The notes beneath the pieces were generated by a model, which did no database searches, was not told where the DNA came from, and saw only the letters and a list, made by a program, of their open reading frames with translations. The position numbers were made by a program, and so were the translations under genes. A DNA stretch of 64,000 bases from Armigeres subalbatus (Eukaryota; Arthropoda; Insecta; Diptera; Culicidae): assembly GCF_024139115.2 (NCBI RefSeq), contig NC_085140.1, forward strand, positions 46,222,180 to 46,286,179, written 5' to 3'. Below, piece by piece: positions 1-10,954 of the stretch (position 1 is its first letter; every line of letters begins with the position of its first letter).

Positions 1-1259
1 TTTTAAATGGTGTTGTAACAATAAAATTTATGATATTTTAATGATATTTTTTATCCGGGTAGTGTCAAACAGTACAGTGACCGATTGATTTTTACACAGC
101 AGCTAGCCGCCATTACCGAGCGTGGAAAGCTGGATCAGGAACTAATAACCGGGACCCGACACTCGCGAAGAACCGATATAAAATTCATGCAACCCCAGAT
201 GAGCTCACGAGACCAGCACCGCCAGAGGCGCTAGTGTATTTTACTCAAATTGTGGTAAACTTATTTGAAAGTGTTTGGAAGTGTAGACTTTTTTGCTGTG
301 AGTTTTGACAGATCCATAACCTCAAATCTGATTGATTTTTGAAAAACAAAATACTATAACACAATTCCCGAAGTTGGATATCAGCTAGAGTTAGCAAATT
401 AAACTATTATTTAAATCAAACAGAACCAGCTCTACCCATTTCGGATGGTACACACGGCATCATCACTGATATTCCGCTGCTCTCATTTTCGAACCGATCC
501 CTATTTGACCGCTCAACAGCGATGAGTGTAAGCGGATTACAACCTTTTGGCGAACCTTTTTACAAGTGCAACGGAATCGGCAGAGTATTTTAGCAAGGCA
601 ACCTATCCTAAATTCATGAATCAATCAGCAGCAATATATTGCAGGAGGTAAGCTAGATTAATCTTGTCTTTTGTTTGCCTAATTTTTTTTTATTTCAGGC
701 GTTCGTGTGCAACGCATAGCAATGTCCATAGACAGTATCTGCTATAGCCACTCAATCGGACAGTGCCGCTTTGAAAACAACACTACGCGCACCACTTCCA
801 TGCTAAAACGATTCACTTGGGATTGTGTCGGCTGCCCGAGTCGACTTCCCCGATGATTAAAATGAATATGGAGAATACTGCACGAACCCGGCCGTTCATT
901 CCTTATGCTATCCGATCAAAGCAGATACAGATCCATGATGAACTGATTTGCTGAACCAATTTGATTATCTGCACCCCCGCGAATGTGTCCGCTTACGCTT
1001 CTGCTGGACAACCTTTGCTCAACACCGAGCCCATAGAGAATAAAACAACAATAATATAAATAGTGATAAAGAAATTAAGCAGCGTAATGCGCGGACAGCC
1101 GATTTGCGATATACCCGTACCCGAACGTCGAGTGTAAACAGAAGGATATTCTCATCTAGGGTGAGAAGGCGTATATGCGAAGCATCTCAAGTAACCATGC
1201 GGCTGAAGCACGTTGGACAGCATATTAAAGGTATACTTATGTTGTATAAATAATAATAT
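1..1259. other. Intergenic, no recognised gene
   Basis: No recognisable protein family is visible here. One thing stands out on the + strand. A donor-like GAG|GTAAGC at 648 and an acceptor with a run of T and TTTCAG at 697-698 would define a 51-bp intron, and an AATAAA follows near 1040. The flanking sequence has stops in all useful frames, so this would be an untranslated or non-coding transcript if it is real. Confidence 0.3.
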
Positions 1260-1305
1260 ATAAGTATTGAGTTTAAAAAACATTTCTCTATGTGTACATA
1301 TACGT

Positions 1306-1895
1306 TTTTTCGACCTTAACTGTAAGGCCGTCTTCAGTGCTGTACTTGATTTGACTAGTCACGAGACACTGTAGACAATCTTACTTTTTCTTCATCATCA
1401 TGGCTCTACATTCCAAATGGACCTTGGCCTACTTTTCAGCATTCTATTAGTTATAACCCTTTATAACTGTAAAACCCTCTCATTAGACAGTGATTAATGT
1501 TGAGCCAACGGGGTAACGTTTTAATTCGATAAACTGGCTACCCCACACTACGAGTTTGTTACGTATTTTGCAACTATATTTGCTTTTTTGTTTTGTTCTT
1601 ACCATTAGGTTGTAGTGCGTTTCGCGCCTGATGAGAAAGTATTGGCTTGATTAGAATGAAATTTGACAGCTGAGAACATGCTCCAGCCCCTTTTTATTCG
1701 ACAAGTGAATTACCGGGACACGTCCTATGCCATTACTTGCAAGGCAAACTAGAGACCCAACGGCCTAACTGTTGAGATTGAAATGCGTACCTGTTAAGTT
1801 ACAATCAAGTTGTGGAATAAAATGGAATATACTAACGTACCTACTAACTCTTCTTATTCCACTGAAAAGTTATGAATAATTTTCTAATCAAAAAG
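1306..1895. repeat. Decayed foldback-family element, copy 1
   Basis: The left part (1306-1375) carries the words TAAGGCCGTCTTCAGTG and CACGAGACACTG. The right part (1765-1895) carries GAAATGCGTACCTG, TTACAATCAAGT and a tail ending AATAATTTTCTAATC. These are arms of the foldback family seen intact at 33887-34167, here separated by about 390 bp of other sequence. No coding capacity is seen. Confidence 0.5.
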
Positions 1896-1977
1896 AAGAA
1901 TCGAAAGGTTCACAAATATAATATATATTATGGATTTAAAAAAACTATGTTTCTTTTGTCGTATTACCTACCACAGA

Positions 1978-2241
1978 CTTCAAAATCCGACAAGCAATCG
2001 ATCATCGCATAAGAGCATCGAGTATGCATGCATACCTCCGCATGTGATAAAGAAGCAGCTTGACATGCTGACAAACGAATTGTATTCGGTACATCCGACA
2101 ACCGCTGCCGGACAGAGCGGTCACATATCAACGGAGATCGAGTTGCAGCCAGCGAAATCTGCGTACTTCGACATTGTAGTTCTTGGAAGCGTGAAAACAG
2201 AGAACGCATGTCCTGCTGCTGTTCAGCGTAACTATAATGCA
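1978..2241 (+). other. Possible exon-like open segment, unrecognised
   Basis: A stretch richer in G+C than its surroundings stays open on the + strand. It is preceded by an acceptor-like CCTACCACAG (to 1977) and followed by a donor-like GTAAGA at 2242. The opposite strand is also open for 92 codons. I recognise no domain. It may be chance, a relic or an orphan exon. Confidence 0.2.
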
Positions 2242-2609
2242 CTGTAAGATTTGTTTTTTATTTTTCATACTTTTCGCGCATTTTCGGTGCGGATTGAGTT
2301 TCAGGTTGCTTTTTCAGACAATTTATACTGCAGCGATCCCTCTGGATTATTTTTTAATAAAATAATGTTTATCATTACATTTAAATAAACTAGCGGTAAT
2401 ATCTATCGGGACTGACAATTGACCACTGTTTCAATTACGTAGAATACTATGGAATAGATTGAATGTATCTGAGGGCAAGAAACTAAATTATAAGAGACCT
2501 TTTTAAACGATTTTGTTATTCCTCCAGACTGTCGGTGAGAATAATGACCCATTGTTACCCACGATGACGGCACTGCAATTTTTCATAACAGTTCTTTGTG
2601 GAGTTTTTT

Positions 2610-2812
2610 TAATATCCAGTTTTCCGCGAGCGGTAGTGCCCGCCAGCTTGCATGAGGGTCAGTGTCTGATTTGACATTTGTGGAGGTTAACTGCACCCAC
2701 CGTTCCGAGCATTTTGATCAATGTATATAAGAAGGTATATAAGTATATAAGAAGGCTTGGAATCCGCTTCACCAGTACCAGCGGTCATAACCGCTCGCGG
2801 AAAACTAGATAT
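2610..2812. mobile_element. Miniature inverted-repeat element, 203 bp
   Basis: The ends are inverted copies of ATATCCAGTTTTCCGCGAGC with one or two mismatches. The interior is non-coding and contains a short direct repeat, TATATAAGAAGG. This is the form of a non-autonomous DNA transposon. No target duplication is clear. Confidence 0.6.
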
Positions 2813-3469
2813 AGTACAAACACAAAGATGCATTTAGGTGTCGTTATCACTTGATACTCTTTATCGATTTGAAATGTCATATATTTGTTCCAGCTCAGAT
2901 CCATGAACTTTGACATCAACCTATTTTATATTTATCAAGTAATGAAGCTTTGTTGTCGCATATACATGATACAATCGATGTGATACTATGGTGTATGTAA
3001 TGTACCACCCATAATACTCTGCTTATTTTTAATCGCATTTTTACCTACAACGTGGTGAATATGTACCTACTTTGATAGCACGTGATATTTGTACTGCGAA
3101 TAAATTTTACACATCTATACTCCCCCTATTCGCATAAGCGTCCCGTGTCAGTATTACTATAAACTTGAGTAATTTGTTGAATTTTTCAAAAATGCTCACG
3201 TACTAATTAGTGTACGACTATCTGTATGCGTCGCGATGGATTTTTTTTAAAAGGACCATAATTTAATGTCTTTTTTGTGTAAAAGTTTTTTTTTTTAATC
3301 TGGAATGTGACTGTTTTGCGAATAAATATCTAGATGAAACAACACAAGTGAGTTGTGATTTTCAAATTTCTAGAACCAGCACGATCCATGGCTGTACGGG
3401 TCCTTAAATCGTCTTCCACCTGATCGATCCACCTTGCTCGCCATCCCTTCGTGTGCACATTCACATTTC
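2813..3469. other. Intergenic, nothing recognised
   Basis: AT-rich sequence with several short poly(T) runs. No gene, RNA or structured repeat was seen. Confidence 0.4.
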
Positions 3470-3882
3470 ACCAACCTCTTAGCCATCTCATCTGCAAAAT
3501 ATTGTATCTAGGGGTGCTCAATTTTCACTAGAGCTGTGGGGAGTAAAGCCACGGATTTAGAAAATACGATTTTGGAGATATACTTATATTTAATTACCAA
3601 AATGATATCTATTCATATCGTGATGATGGAAATGATAAAATAACACATAAAAGACATCATCTGGAACATAAGAACACATTTGAGCATCCCTACTATACAT
3701 ACGATGATAATTCGGTGCCTTTGGGAACCACTTTATACTACAGGATGTATGATGCTTCAGAAAATGTTTTCAAGCATGTTGTCTACTGTGAACTTGTTAA
3801 AATAAAAGTAAGCTATATACGAAACATGTGTGATAATAAATTATGATGTTCTAGGATCTTCGCACTGTACTGGAATTTGAAT

Positions 3883-4440
3883 CAAATGGTCTACCGAATC
3901 AACCAAGATATCAACCCAATTATGTCCTCCGAGTATTTATCTTTCACTTGCGTCTCAAATTCAGGCATTTGAGTTGTTGTAAGATCTCCAAATGGTCCTG
4001 AAGTTTGAGTAAAATGGTCTATCGAATCAACCAAGGCTGCCATGATGTCCTCTGCCGCGGTATCACCCCAATTATGTACTCCGGGTATTTGTATTTTACT
4101 TGCGTATCAAATCCAGGCATATAAGATGTTGTAAAATCTCCAAATTGTCTTGAAGTTTGAATCAAATAGTCTAACGAATCAACCAAGGCTTCCATGAAGT
4201 CCCCAGCTGCGGCATCAACCCAATTATGTCCTCTGAATATTTGTCTTTCACTTGCGTCACAGTTTCAAGCAATTGAGATGTTGTAAGATCTCCAAATTGT
4301 CCTTGAGTTTTAATCAAATGGTCTATCGAATCAACCAAAGCTTTCATGATGTCCCCAGCCGCGCTACCAACCCAATTATGACGTCCAAGTATTTGTCTTT
4401 TACTTGCATTACAAATCCAGGCATATGAGATGTTGTACTT
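3883..4440 (-). repeat. Four degenerate ~127-153-bp tandem repeats, coding-like on minus
   Basis: The word ATCGAATCAACCAAG or close variants recurs near 3883, 4010, 4163 and 4314. On the minus strand each unit reads as a piece like ALVDSIDHLI, then QFGDLTT, then QVKDKYSEDI. Units are 127 to 153 bp, so the frame is lost between some of them. This suggests a decayed protein made of ~50-residue repeats. Confidence 0.55.
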
Positions 4441-5084
4441 TATTTATGATGTTTATTGTTTATTATTATTATAATATTCATCCGACAGTGTATGTTTGTC
4501 TTAATTAAACTTTACTCTAAAAACCTCAATTTTAAGAACATCACTTTGTCAGCCGAAGTCTAATTTCGGGCACGTCTCGTTAAATCCGATCATCATTGAT
4601 TGGTATTTGCTGACGAAGGACTCTTATAGCGGTCTCAGTCTGTAAAACAGAATACGCGACAGAATTGTGTACGCCGAGTTCAGAAGGGTGATCCGCTTGT
4701 AATTGGCACATTGCTTTCAAAAGTTGTGAAGAGAATGGTGAAATAATCTAAAAAGGTTGGTGTCTTGGTTAAACGTAAGAAAGGAAGGATCACTTACTAC
4801 CTGGTTTATTTCGGTTTTTCTCTTTGAATCGAGAAAATGAGGAAATCGAAAACATTTCAGAAAGGCATCGTGTTTTGGGAGGAGTACGTTAAGTAATACG
4901 TAGGACCAGTCACGGCAGCAGAAATCTTACACTGTCATCCCTAGCTGCATGATTTGGGTTGCAGCAACTCAAATGTGACTTAATTCGTCTACATATTTGA
5001 AGCATGCAAAAAGCAATATTCAATCGATCTAACTGTTATTTTTAATCGAAATAAATTTAATTTGTAAAATTCAGTCAAATTTTA

Positions 5085-5460
5085 TTGAATATTAACATAG
5101 TTCCAAGCGAGGCTGATTTGGTTGACAGACTACTTGATACACATCCAGGCCGATTTGGGGTTCTAATAACATCGCATTTTTATGTACCGAACATGTGCAT
5201 GGGCTCGGAGGATTGGATAAAAACATCTGCTGAAGACATATTTCAAGGCAGGGTTGATTTGAATGTCGTGGTTCATTTGGTACGTAATTTAAAAACAATT
5301 ATGTCCACTAAATTGCGTTGATATCGTGTCTGAAGAAATCATGGCAGCCTTGGTTGATTCGGTAGGCCATTTGATTCAACCTCCAGGACAATTTGGAGAT
5401 ATTACAACTTCACATATGCCTCATTTGAGACGCAGATGAAAGACAATTTCACAAGGACAA
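5085..5460 (+). pseudogene. Inverted relic of the same ~50-residue coding repeat
   Basis: An open frame of 78 codons from 5085 is followed at about 5330 by codons reading EEIMAALVDSVGHLIQ, GQFGDITTSHMP and then a stop. The wording matches the minus-strand units at 3883-4440, so the two sets form the inner parts of the inverted arms of the 4-kb element. The family is not recognised. The protein could belong to the element or be a captured gene fragment. Confidence 0.45.
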
Positions 5461-5473
5461 AGACAAATTCCAG

Positions 5474-7065
5474 TAGAGTAGAGTGGGGCAAGAGTACGCA
5501 CTTAGTTTTCAATCGATCATGTGGCCCTTATGAAGCAAGCTTCTGCATATCAAATCAATTTCGATGATTCGTATACTCTTCCTCTATGTTACCCAGTGGA
5601 AAAAATATTGAAATTATTGAGATTCGTTTTAGTAGAACCCTTATTGCAAGACAAGTGAAAACCGCACTCTTACCCCACCGGTGGGGTAGAAGTGCGCATC
5701 GGGTGGGGTAAGAGTACGCACTTATCCAATCATGTGCTTTAAGTATATATTAACAGAAATAAGAGTTAATAACATTTAATTGATGATTATTGAGCATATA
5801 TCAGGGAATGTTTAAAGATTATGTAACTCTTAAAGGGGAGGAGTCCTAGAAATGTGCACCTTCATACGAAAGTTATTGTTTTTGTATATACAAAAAACTA
5901 CAGAGATAAAAATATATCAGGTTTCGTCTGACGCATATAAAGGAATTTTCCTTAAAGAAAGTCCACCAATCACGTAACGTCAAATTTGGCTATTTCATCA
6001 CCCCTCCCCCCATCTTAAACTTTATGTATGAATCCTCTAAAATCATATGGATCGTCATACATCTCGACAAACCACCTCCACCCCCTCCCCCCCCCCACAC
6101 CCCAGCTAAGCGCTGCGTAATTTATTAATGTTTCTTTTGATTAAGGTGATTATACAATCAAGCCATGTGGTAAATTTCAATTTTACCACACGTTTTTCTA
6201 CTCCTATTATCAAAAGATCAAAACCAGCGTAATATTTTTTGTACAATGCTGAAATTAAAGTCGATTGCTTAGTATGAGTAATCAAACGATCTACAGATGT
6301 TGCGATCCCCATGGACGTTGTTGTTCTTTCAATTCGTGCTCTTGAAAAATCATAGAAAAAAGCACGTGGTTTCCAAGATGGCCGATTTGTGGCTTTAACC
6401 ACCTTAAATGAAATTATCATTTAGATGAAATTGTGTTTTCGTACTATGTTTAGGTGTAAAACAAGTCCTAATACAATTTCATTATTCCGCTTCAGTGCTG
6501 TGTTCGCTAAATCCTTTCTAACACCAAATTACTTCAACTTATCCTTAAAACTTGTGATAATTTCGAATTCTGTCCCTTTTGTATTAGTTGTGGATCTTTA
6601 CGCTTTGGAAGTGGTCTTATTTCAGCCGGAGATACGGGTTTGATATCAGAACTTGAAGATTTATATGCGTACTCTTGTCCCACCGGTTCCTGCGTACTTT
6701 TACCCCAATCCCAAAAATTATTCAAGTAATGGTTTTGACTTCTTGAAAAACCAACCGGATTGGTGTTCTGTACCAAACAGTACTCTATACAATAGGTTAT
6801 CGAAATGGTATAATGTTCACCTGATTGAACGTATATATGGTAATGAAATACTAGTTACGGAAACCTAATCATTTACAGCAAAATGACCAAAAAAATGTCT
6901 AACTCCACATCTCCTTTGTAGTTTATTCAAATCGTTTACAATTACACATGATAATAGTTGGCCAGAATACCTGATGTAGTGCTGCTAGTTTATCTTTTTT
7001 TTATTACTTCAAAAAATCGAAAACGTACTCTTACCCCACGCGCACTCTTGCCCCACTCTACTCTA
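5474..7065. mobile_element. Nested element with 26-bp inverted repeats
   Basis: The ends are inverted copies of TAGAGTAGAGTGGGGCAAGA, extending to 26 bp with one mismatch. Both ends are flanked by CAG as a direct repeat. The motif GTGGGGTAAGAGTACGCAC recurs inside both subterminal regions, four or more times. A C-rich tract lies at 6075-6105. Short open frames at 6106-6420 (-) and 6425-6868 (+) match nothing I know. It looks like a non-autonomous DNA transposon. Confidence 0.65.
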
Positions 7066-7463
7066 CAGTTCGAAGATCCTAGAACATCATAATTTATTAT
7101 CACACATGTTTCGTATATAGTTTACATTTATTTTAACAAGTTCACAGTAGACAACATGCTTGAAAACAGTTTCTGAAGCATCATACATCCTGTAGTATAA
7201 AGTAGTTCCTAAATGCACCGAATTATCATCGAATGCATAGTAGGGATGCTCAAAATGTGTTCTTATGTTCCAGGTGATGCCTGTGATGTGTTATTTTATC
7301 ATTTCCATCATCACTATATGAATAGATATCATTTTTGGTAATTAAATATAGGTATATCTCCAAAATCGCATTTTTCTAAATCCGTGGCTTTACTCCCACA
7401 GCTCTAGTGAAAATTGAACACCCTAGATACAATATTTTGCAGATGAGATGGCTAAGAGGGTGA

Positions 7464-7791
7464 AAAACTGAGAAAATCGGTTGAAAAACCACTGAGATAT
7501 AGCCATTTGAAATTTTAGTTACAACGATTTTCTGCACGAATGTATCCGCGTAAGTTTTTTTAGCGATTCAATCGTAGTGTTAAAAGAAATTTATCATGGG
7601 TTGTAGCCTCCCGAATCAGTTCATTATCGTAACAGCTACCGAAAAACGTCTCTCACGGTATGCTACCTATCGAAGGTGTATACAGATACGATACGTGAAA
7701 GATTTTCTCTTTCTCCTTTGGATTCAAACCCTGATAAATAATAATAAAAATTTGCGATTTTTCATGTCCATATGCGAAAAAATACCAAGTA
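7464..7791. other. Intergenic, nothing recognised
   Basis: AT-rich spacer between two elements. No supported gene. Confidence 0.35.
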
Positions 7792-7954
7792 AGGGGCCGT
7801 ACACATATTACGTAAGCACTTATGGTGGGAGGGGGGCCGGTCAATATCTTACCCTCCATATAAATAAAAATCATTTGTATGGAAAAATCTTACATGGGGG
7901 GAGGGGGGTCGAAAAACCCAGAAAAATTGCTTACTTAATAAGTGTACGACCCCT
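7792..7954. mobile_element. Miniature inverted-repeat element, 163 bp
   Basis: The ends are inverted copies of AGGGGYCGTACACWTATTA, continuing to a shared GTAAGC. Two poly(G) tracts lie inside. The motif is typical of small non-autonomous DNA elements that are very common in insect genomes. Confidence 0.65.
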
Positions 7955-8442
7955 AAGGTGCGTTTCATATTGAAGACTTTTTTGAAGATGATATCATATA
8001 AAAGATGCGATTTCAAATATCCATTGTTATTATACTATTATTTCAGTAAAGCGAAAAACATGAGATTTTAAAATGATATAAATTTTGATTTTCTCGCTTA
8101 AACGATGACATTTACTGTTTAGACGAACCTTCTGAATTTTGAGCTAAATTGGTTGTAATTTGACTGAGCATGCGCGATTTGAAGTTTTTATGGAAATTAC
8201 TATAGAAATCGCGATGTGAAGGACCGTTCCGTGCAGTGGCCCATTATTCATCGTGCCAGCCAGTGAATCTGTTCGCCATCAGATGCGAACTGTTTTCTTT
8301 GGCACTGCAGCACTAAGGAATTGCCGAATAGGTTCCTTAAGACAGAGATGCAAAAACTAAAAGAAAAACAATTTAAATAAAATACCATTGTCAATCGCAA
8401 TTGTTTGATAAAGTATATCTCCGCAAACGTGACCTTTAAAAG

Positions 8443-8513
8443 GTCTTTTTGTGTAGGGGTTATCACGCCTTATCTAGAGAGTAGGAGGTTGAGGGTTCGT
8501 GTCCCTCCAAGAC
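8443..8513 (+). repeat. tRNA-like sequence, probably the head of a SINE
   Basis: The segment folds as a tRNA. It has a D arm around GTGTAGGGGTTATCAC, a perfect T stem GAGGG/CCCTC around TTCGTGT (a B-box-like site), and a 5-bp acceptor match. The anticodon loop would read TCTAGAG, but its stem is poorly paired. The weak acceptor and anticodon stems argue for a tRNA-derived retroposon rather than a working tRNA gene. Confidence 0.45.
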
Positions 8514-8637
8514 ACGTGGATTCTTTTTCGCAAATTTCATATCAATTTGTCCATTTCGAAACATGTGCTGTGCATATGCACAGCCAAGATGTTTAACAAA
8601 GAAAGAAATGTTTGATGTCGTAATTCCTTACGGTAGA

Positions 8638-8709
8638 TTAAAGTGGGCTTGGCATGTAGTGCGTATGCCGGAAGAGAGACCATCAAAAGTTATGTTTAGC
8701 AGTGAATCC
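8638..8709 (+). pseudogene. Relic of non-LTR retrotransposon reverse transcriptase tail
   Basis: Codons read LKWAWHVVRMPEERPSK. This is close to the C-terminal motif of many insect non-LTR reverse transcriptase polyproteins (RLRWAGHVARM type, also present at 18420-18905). Only about 24 codons survive. Confidence 0.5.
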
Positions 8710-9127
8710 ACTAAAAATGGCTATCGTGTCACATAAATTATTATAAGTTGGAATTTCATAAGGATTCCTTTCGGGCTCCTGAAAGGACTGGATTCGAAAT
8801 TTTCATATGATGCGTTGCGGAATTCTAAAATCTTAAAAGGATTACTTTCGGAATCTCATAATAATTCTTTTTAGAGCTCTCCTCAGCTTTTCGGAATCCC
8901 ATATGGCTATCTTGTCATATAAATTATTATCAATTCAGTAGAAACCCGGAATGGGCGATTAGCGAAGTTGGATTTAATCCGTACGCTAAACCTGGTGCGC
9001 TGTTTTCATTTGGTGATGCGCTATACTGCGCATAACTTCCGAAATTAAATTTCACGTATGGGTTGTGAGAAAAATCCAACAACGCTGGCGGCTAATTCGG
9101 TTTTCTATTGAATTGATGATACAATAA
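8710..9127. other. Intergenic, nothing recognised
   Basis: AT-rich, with loosely repeated words such as GGAATCTCATA and TTTCGGGCTCC, perhaps an old repeat. No gene supported. Confidence 0.3.
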
Positions 9128-9276
9128 TTGGACTTATTCTACGAGTGGAGTGACGTGAGATTGCTCGAATGACGTGAGAAGAGTCGTATAGCCCCATTTG
9201 AATAACATGGTCACCTCACGTGAGAATTGCTAAAATCGACTCACCTCACGTCACTCGACACGTAGAATAAGCCCAA
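9128..9276. mobile_element. Miniature inverted-repeat element, 149 bp
   Basis: The termini are inverted copies of TTGGRCTTATTCTACG. The interior carries several copies of GTGACGTGAG or its complement TCACCTCACGT. It is non-coding. Confidence 0.6.
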
Positions 9277-9410
9277 ATAAATCAATTCAATTCTATAGAC
9301 CAATTCAAATTGCTAGCCAAATAATATCAACACTGCCTGTAGTCGAATATCTGCTTCATATGAAGATAGGGCAAATATGTGATTGCAGGCATATATAATA
9401 ATAAAATTGC

Positions 9411-10201
9411 CTAAAACAACCAGACAAAAATAGTTTTCCAACCTGACGGATGATTACAGTCCTTCAGCCGAAATTGATAAAAAAAAATCAACCAACGGTT
9501 TAAGCATTTTGAAATAGCTCGCTCGAAGGTGCAGATCATCACATCAATATTTACTATGTGTCCGATTGCGTACAACACTAAGTTTCGTTCTTCCTCTTCT
9601 AAAACTGAACTCATCAGATCCACATTCAATAAATTTCGAGGGGCACCACCAATGGTGATCTTCTACAGAGAATTCAGTACAAACGTACTAGTCAGAGTCT
9701 CAAACCAGTATTTTTCTCGGCATTTATTTATTTATTATTAAATCAACTATTCCTCAAAAAGTACTCACGCGGTACGGGTGGTAATGGTCATACCAGGCAT
9801 AAGTTGGTATTCGTGCTGTCTCCCAATATTTGAACTCTTCCTCTTTAACTATGCTGTGGAATGCCATTGTTTGGGTAGTTTCGTAAATTGATTGGGGCAA
9901 ACTGGTCAGGAGGTCGTAGAAGAACGTTATCATCTCCTACTGGATAACACCGAGCCGAATGTAGACCAATCTGTTCTGCACGGCCGCCTGAAATATTTTC
10001 GCTACGATATTGGCCAAATTGTGACTGGCCGCCTCAAATATGTACTGTATGCGGAGTGTATGTTCGAAGTTCGGTGGCGGTATATCCGCGTAGGTATGAG
10101 GAAGGTTTAATGTGGCGAGACTATCCTTTGTGGTACGAAGACTCTAATGCGCAGCCGTTAGCGGAATTGGTACCTACTGCGTCGTCAAGTGTGATCTCAA
10201 T
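9411..10201 (-). pseudogene. Two-exon gene relic, family not recognised
   Basis: On the minus strand an acceptor TTTTTTCCTGTAG precedes an exon from 10201 to 9769 that ends at a good donor, CGC|GTGAGT. A 106-bp intron ends in TTCTCTGTAG, and a second exon runs in matching phase 0 from 9662 towards a stop at 9411. The protein would contain pieces such as IFEAASHNLANIVAKIFQ, EEEFKYWETARIPTYAW and VLEEEERNLVLYAIGH. One frameshift (AAAGG near 10120) and one in-frame TAG after LGVIQ break the first exon. The splice signals argue for a former host gene, not a transposon. It is probably partial at its 5' end, where the satellite-bearing element begins about 300 bp away. Confidence 0.45.
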
Positions 10202-10507
10202 CTACAGGAAAAAACGCGGAAGTTAGGATTGCCAAATTCATAAATAATTATATTAAGTTGTAACCGACAGAGTATCGTACAATTAATAACAATTATACTT
10301 ACCAATTTTAAGAAGAAATCGCTAAGCTTTGCATCCGGTGGCACAAATCTTTCCGTAGTTTTCCCAGTTCAGATTTTTGATGCCTCTAATAAATATTTAC
10401 TGCTTCTTGGTGGCTGTTATTATATACAAAAGCGCGTAAAGACCGTAAATAACTCCGGGACCGATCAAATTCACTGATCCGACTGATCACGACACTCAAC
10501 TTGATTA

Positions 10508-10675
10508 GCTGGTGTTAAACGAGCAGGAAAAAAAATCGAGTGGGTAAAATTTTTCGACTTCCATGGTGGCGCCATCTACATGTGACATTTGAAGCTCGAG
10601 AGCTTTCGAAAGCTTTATTTTTTTCCTGCTGGCTTCACAAAATTCAAATTTTTCCTGCTGAGATCACAGTCATGC
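10508..10675 (+). repeat. Left terminal region with AGCAGGAAAAA motifs
   Basis: Contains GAGCAGGAAAAAAAATCGAG, then GGTGGCGCCATCTA, a small palindrome GCTCGAGAGC, and two inverted TTTTTCCTGCTG motifs followed by TTCACA or ATCACAG. The order mirrors the right end at 27757-27942. Confidence 0.5.
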
Positions 10676-10954
10676 ATTGAAATATTGAAATTACTATAAA
10701 GCAATATTTAAGAGAATTATATACATAAAACAAAATTGACAACAGTGATGAATTAAATATGTACAATAATTTGTTAATACTTTTATTCCATTGCGTTCTA
10801 ATTAGACTAAGTTTCTAGAAGATATTTTTCCAAATTATGTCGTTTACAAAGCAGTGTATGAAGAAGTAATAAATGTACAGATTTATGAATAAACTCAGCA
10901 GTTAACATTAAGCTAACTTTACAATAACTGTATCAACGCGTTTTGGTTCTCGCG

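Larger units (their letters stand above)
3470..7463. mobile_element. 4-kb element with ~370-bp terminal inverted repeats
   Basis: The segment 3472-3865 recurs in inverted orientation at 7070-7460, including the outer CTCTTAGCCATCTCATCTGC and the inner ATCATAATTTATTATCACAC. The arms align over about 370 bp with scattered mismatches and small indels. Inside each arm lie tandem coding-like repeats (3883-4440 on -, 5085-5460 on +). A separate element (5474-7065) sits next to the right arm. No intact transposase was recognised. It may be a large foldback or Mutator-like non-autonomous element. Confidence 0.65.

Noticed and set aside
8443..8513. Functional tRNA gene
   Set aside because: Acceptor and anticodon stems are poorly paired; better explained as a SINE head.
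9892..10110. 72-codon frame on +
   Set aside because: It is the antisense shadow of the spliced relic on the minus strand.
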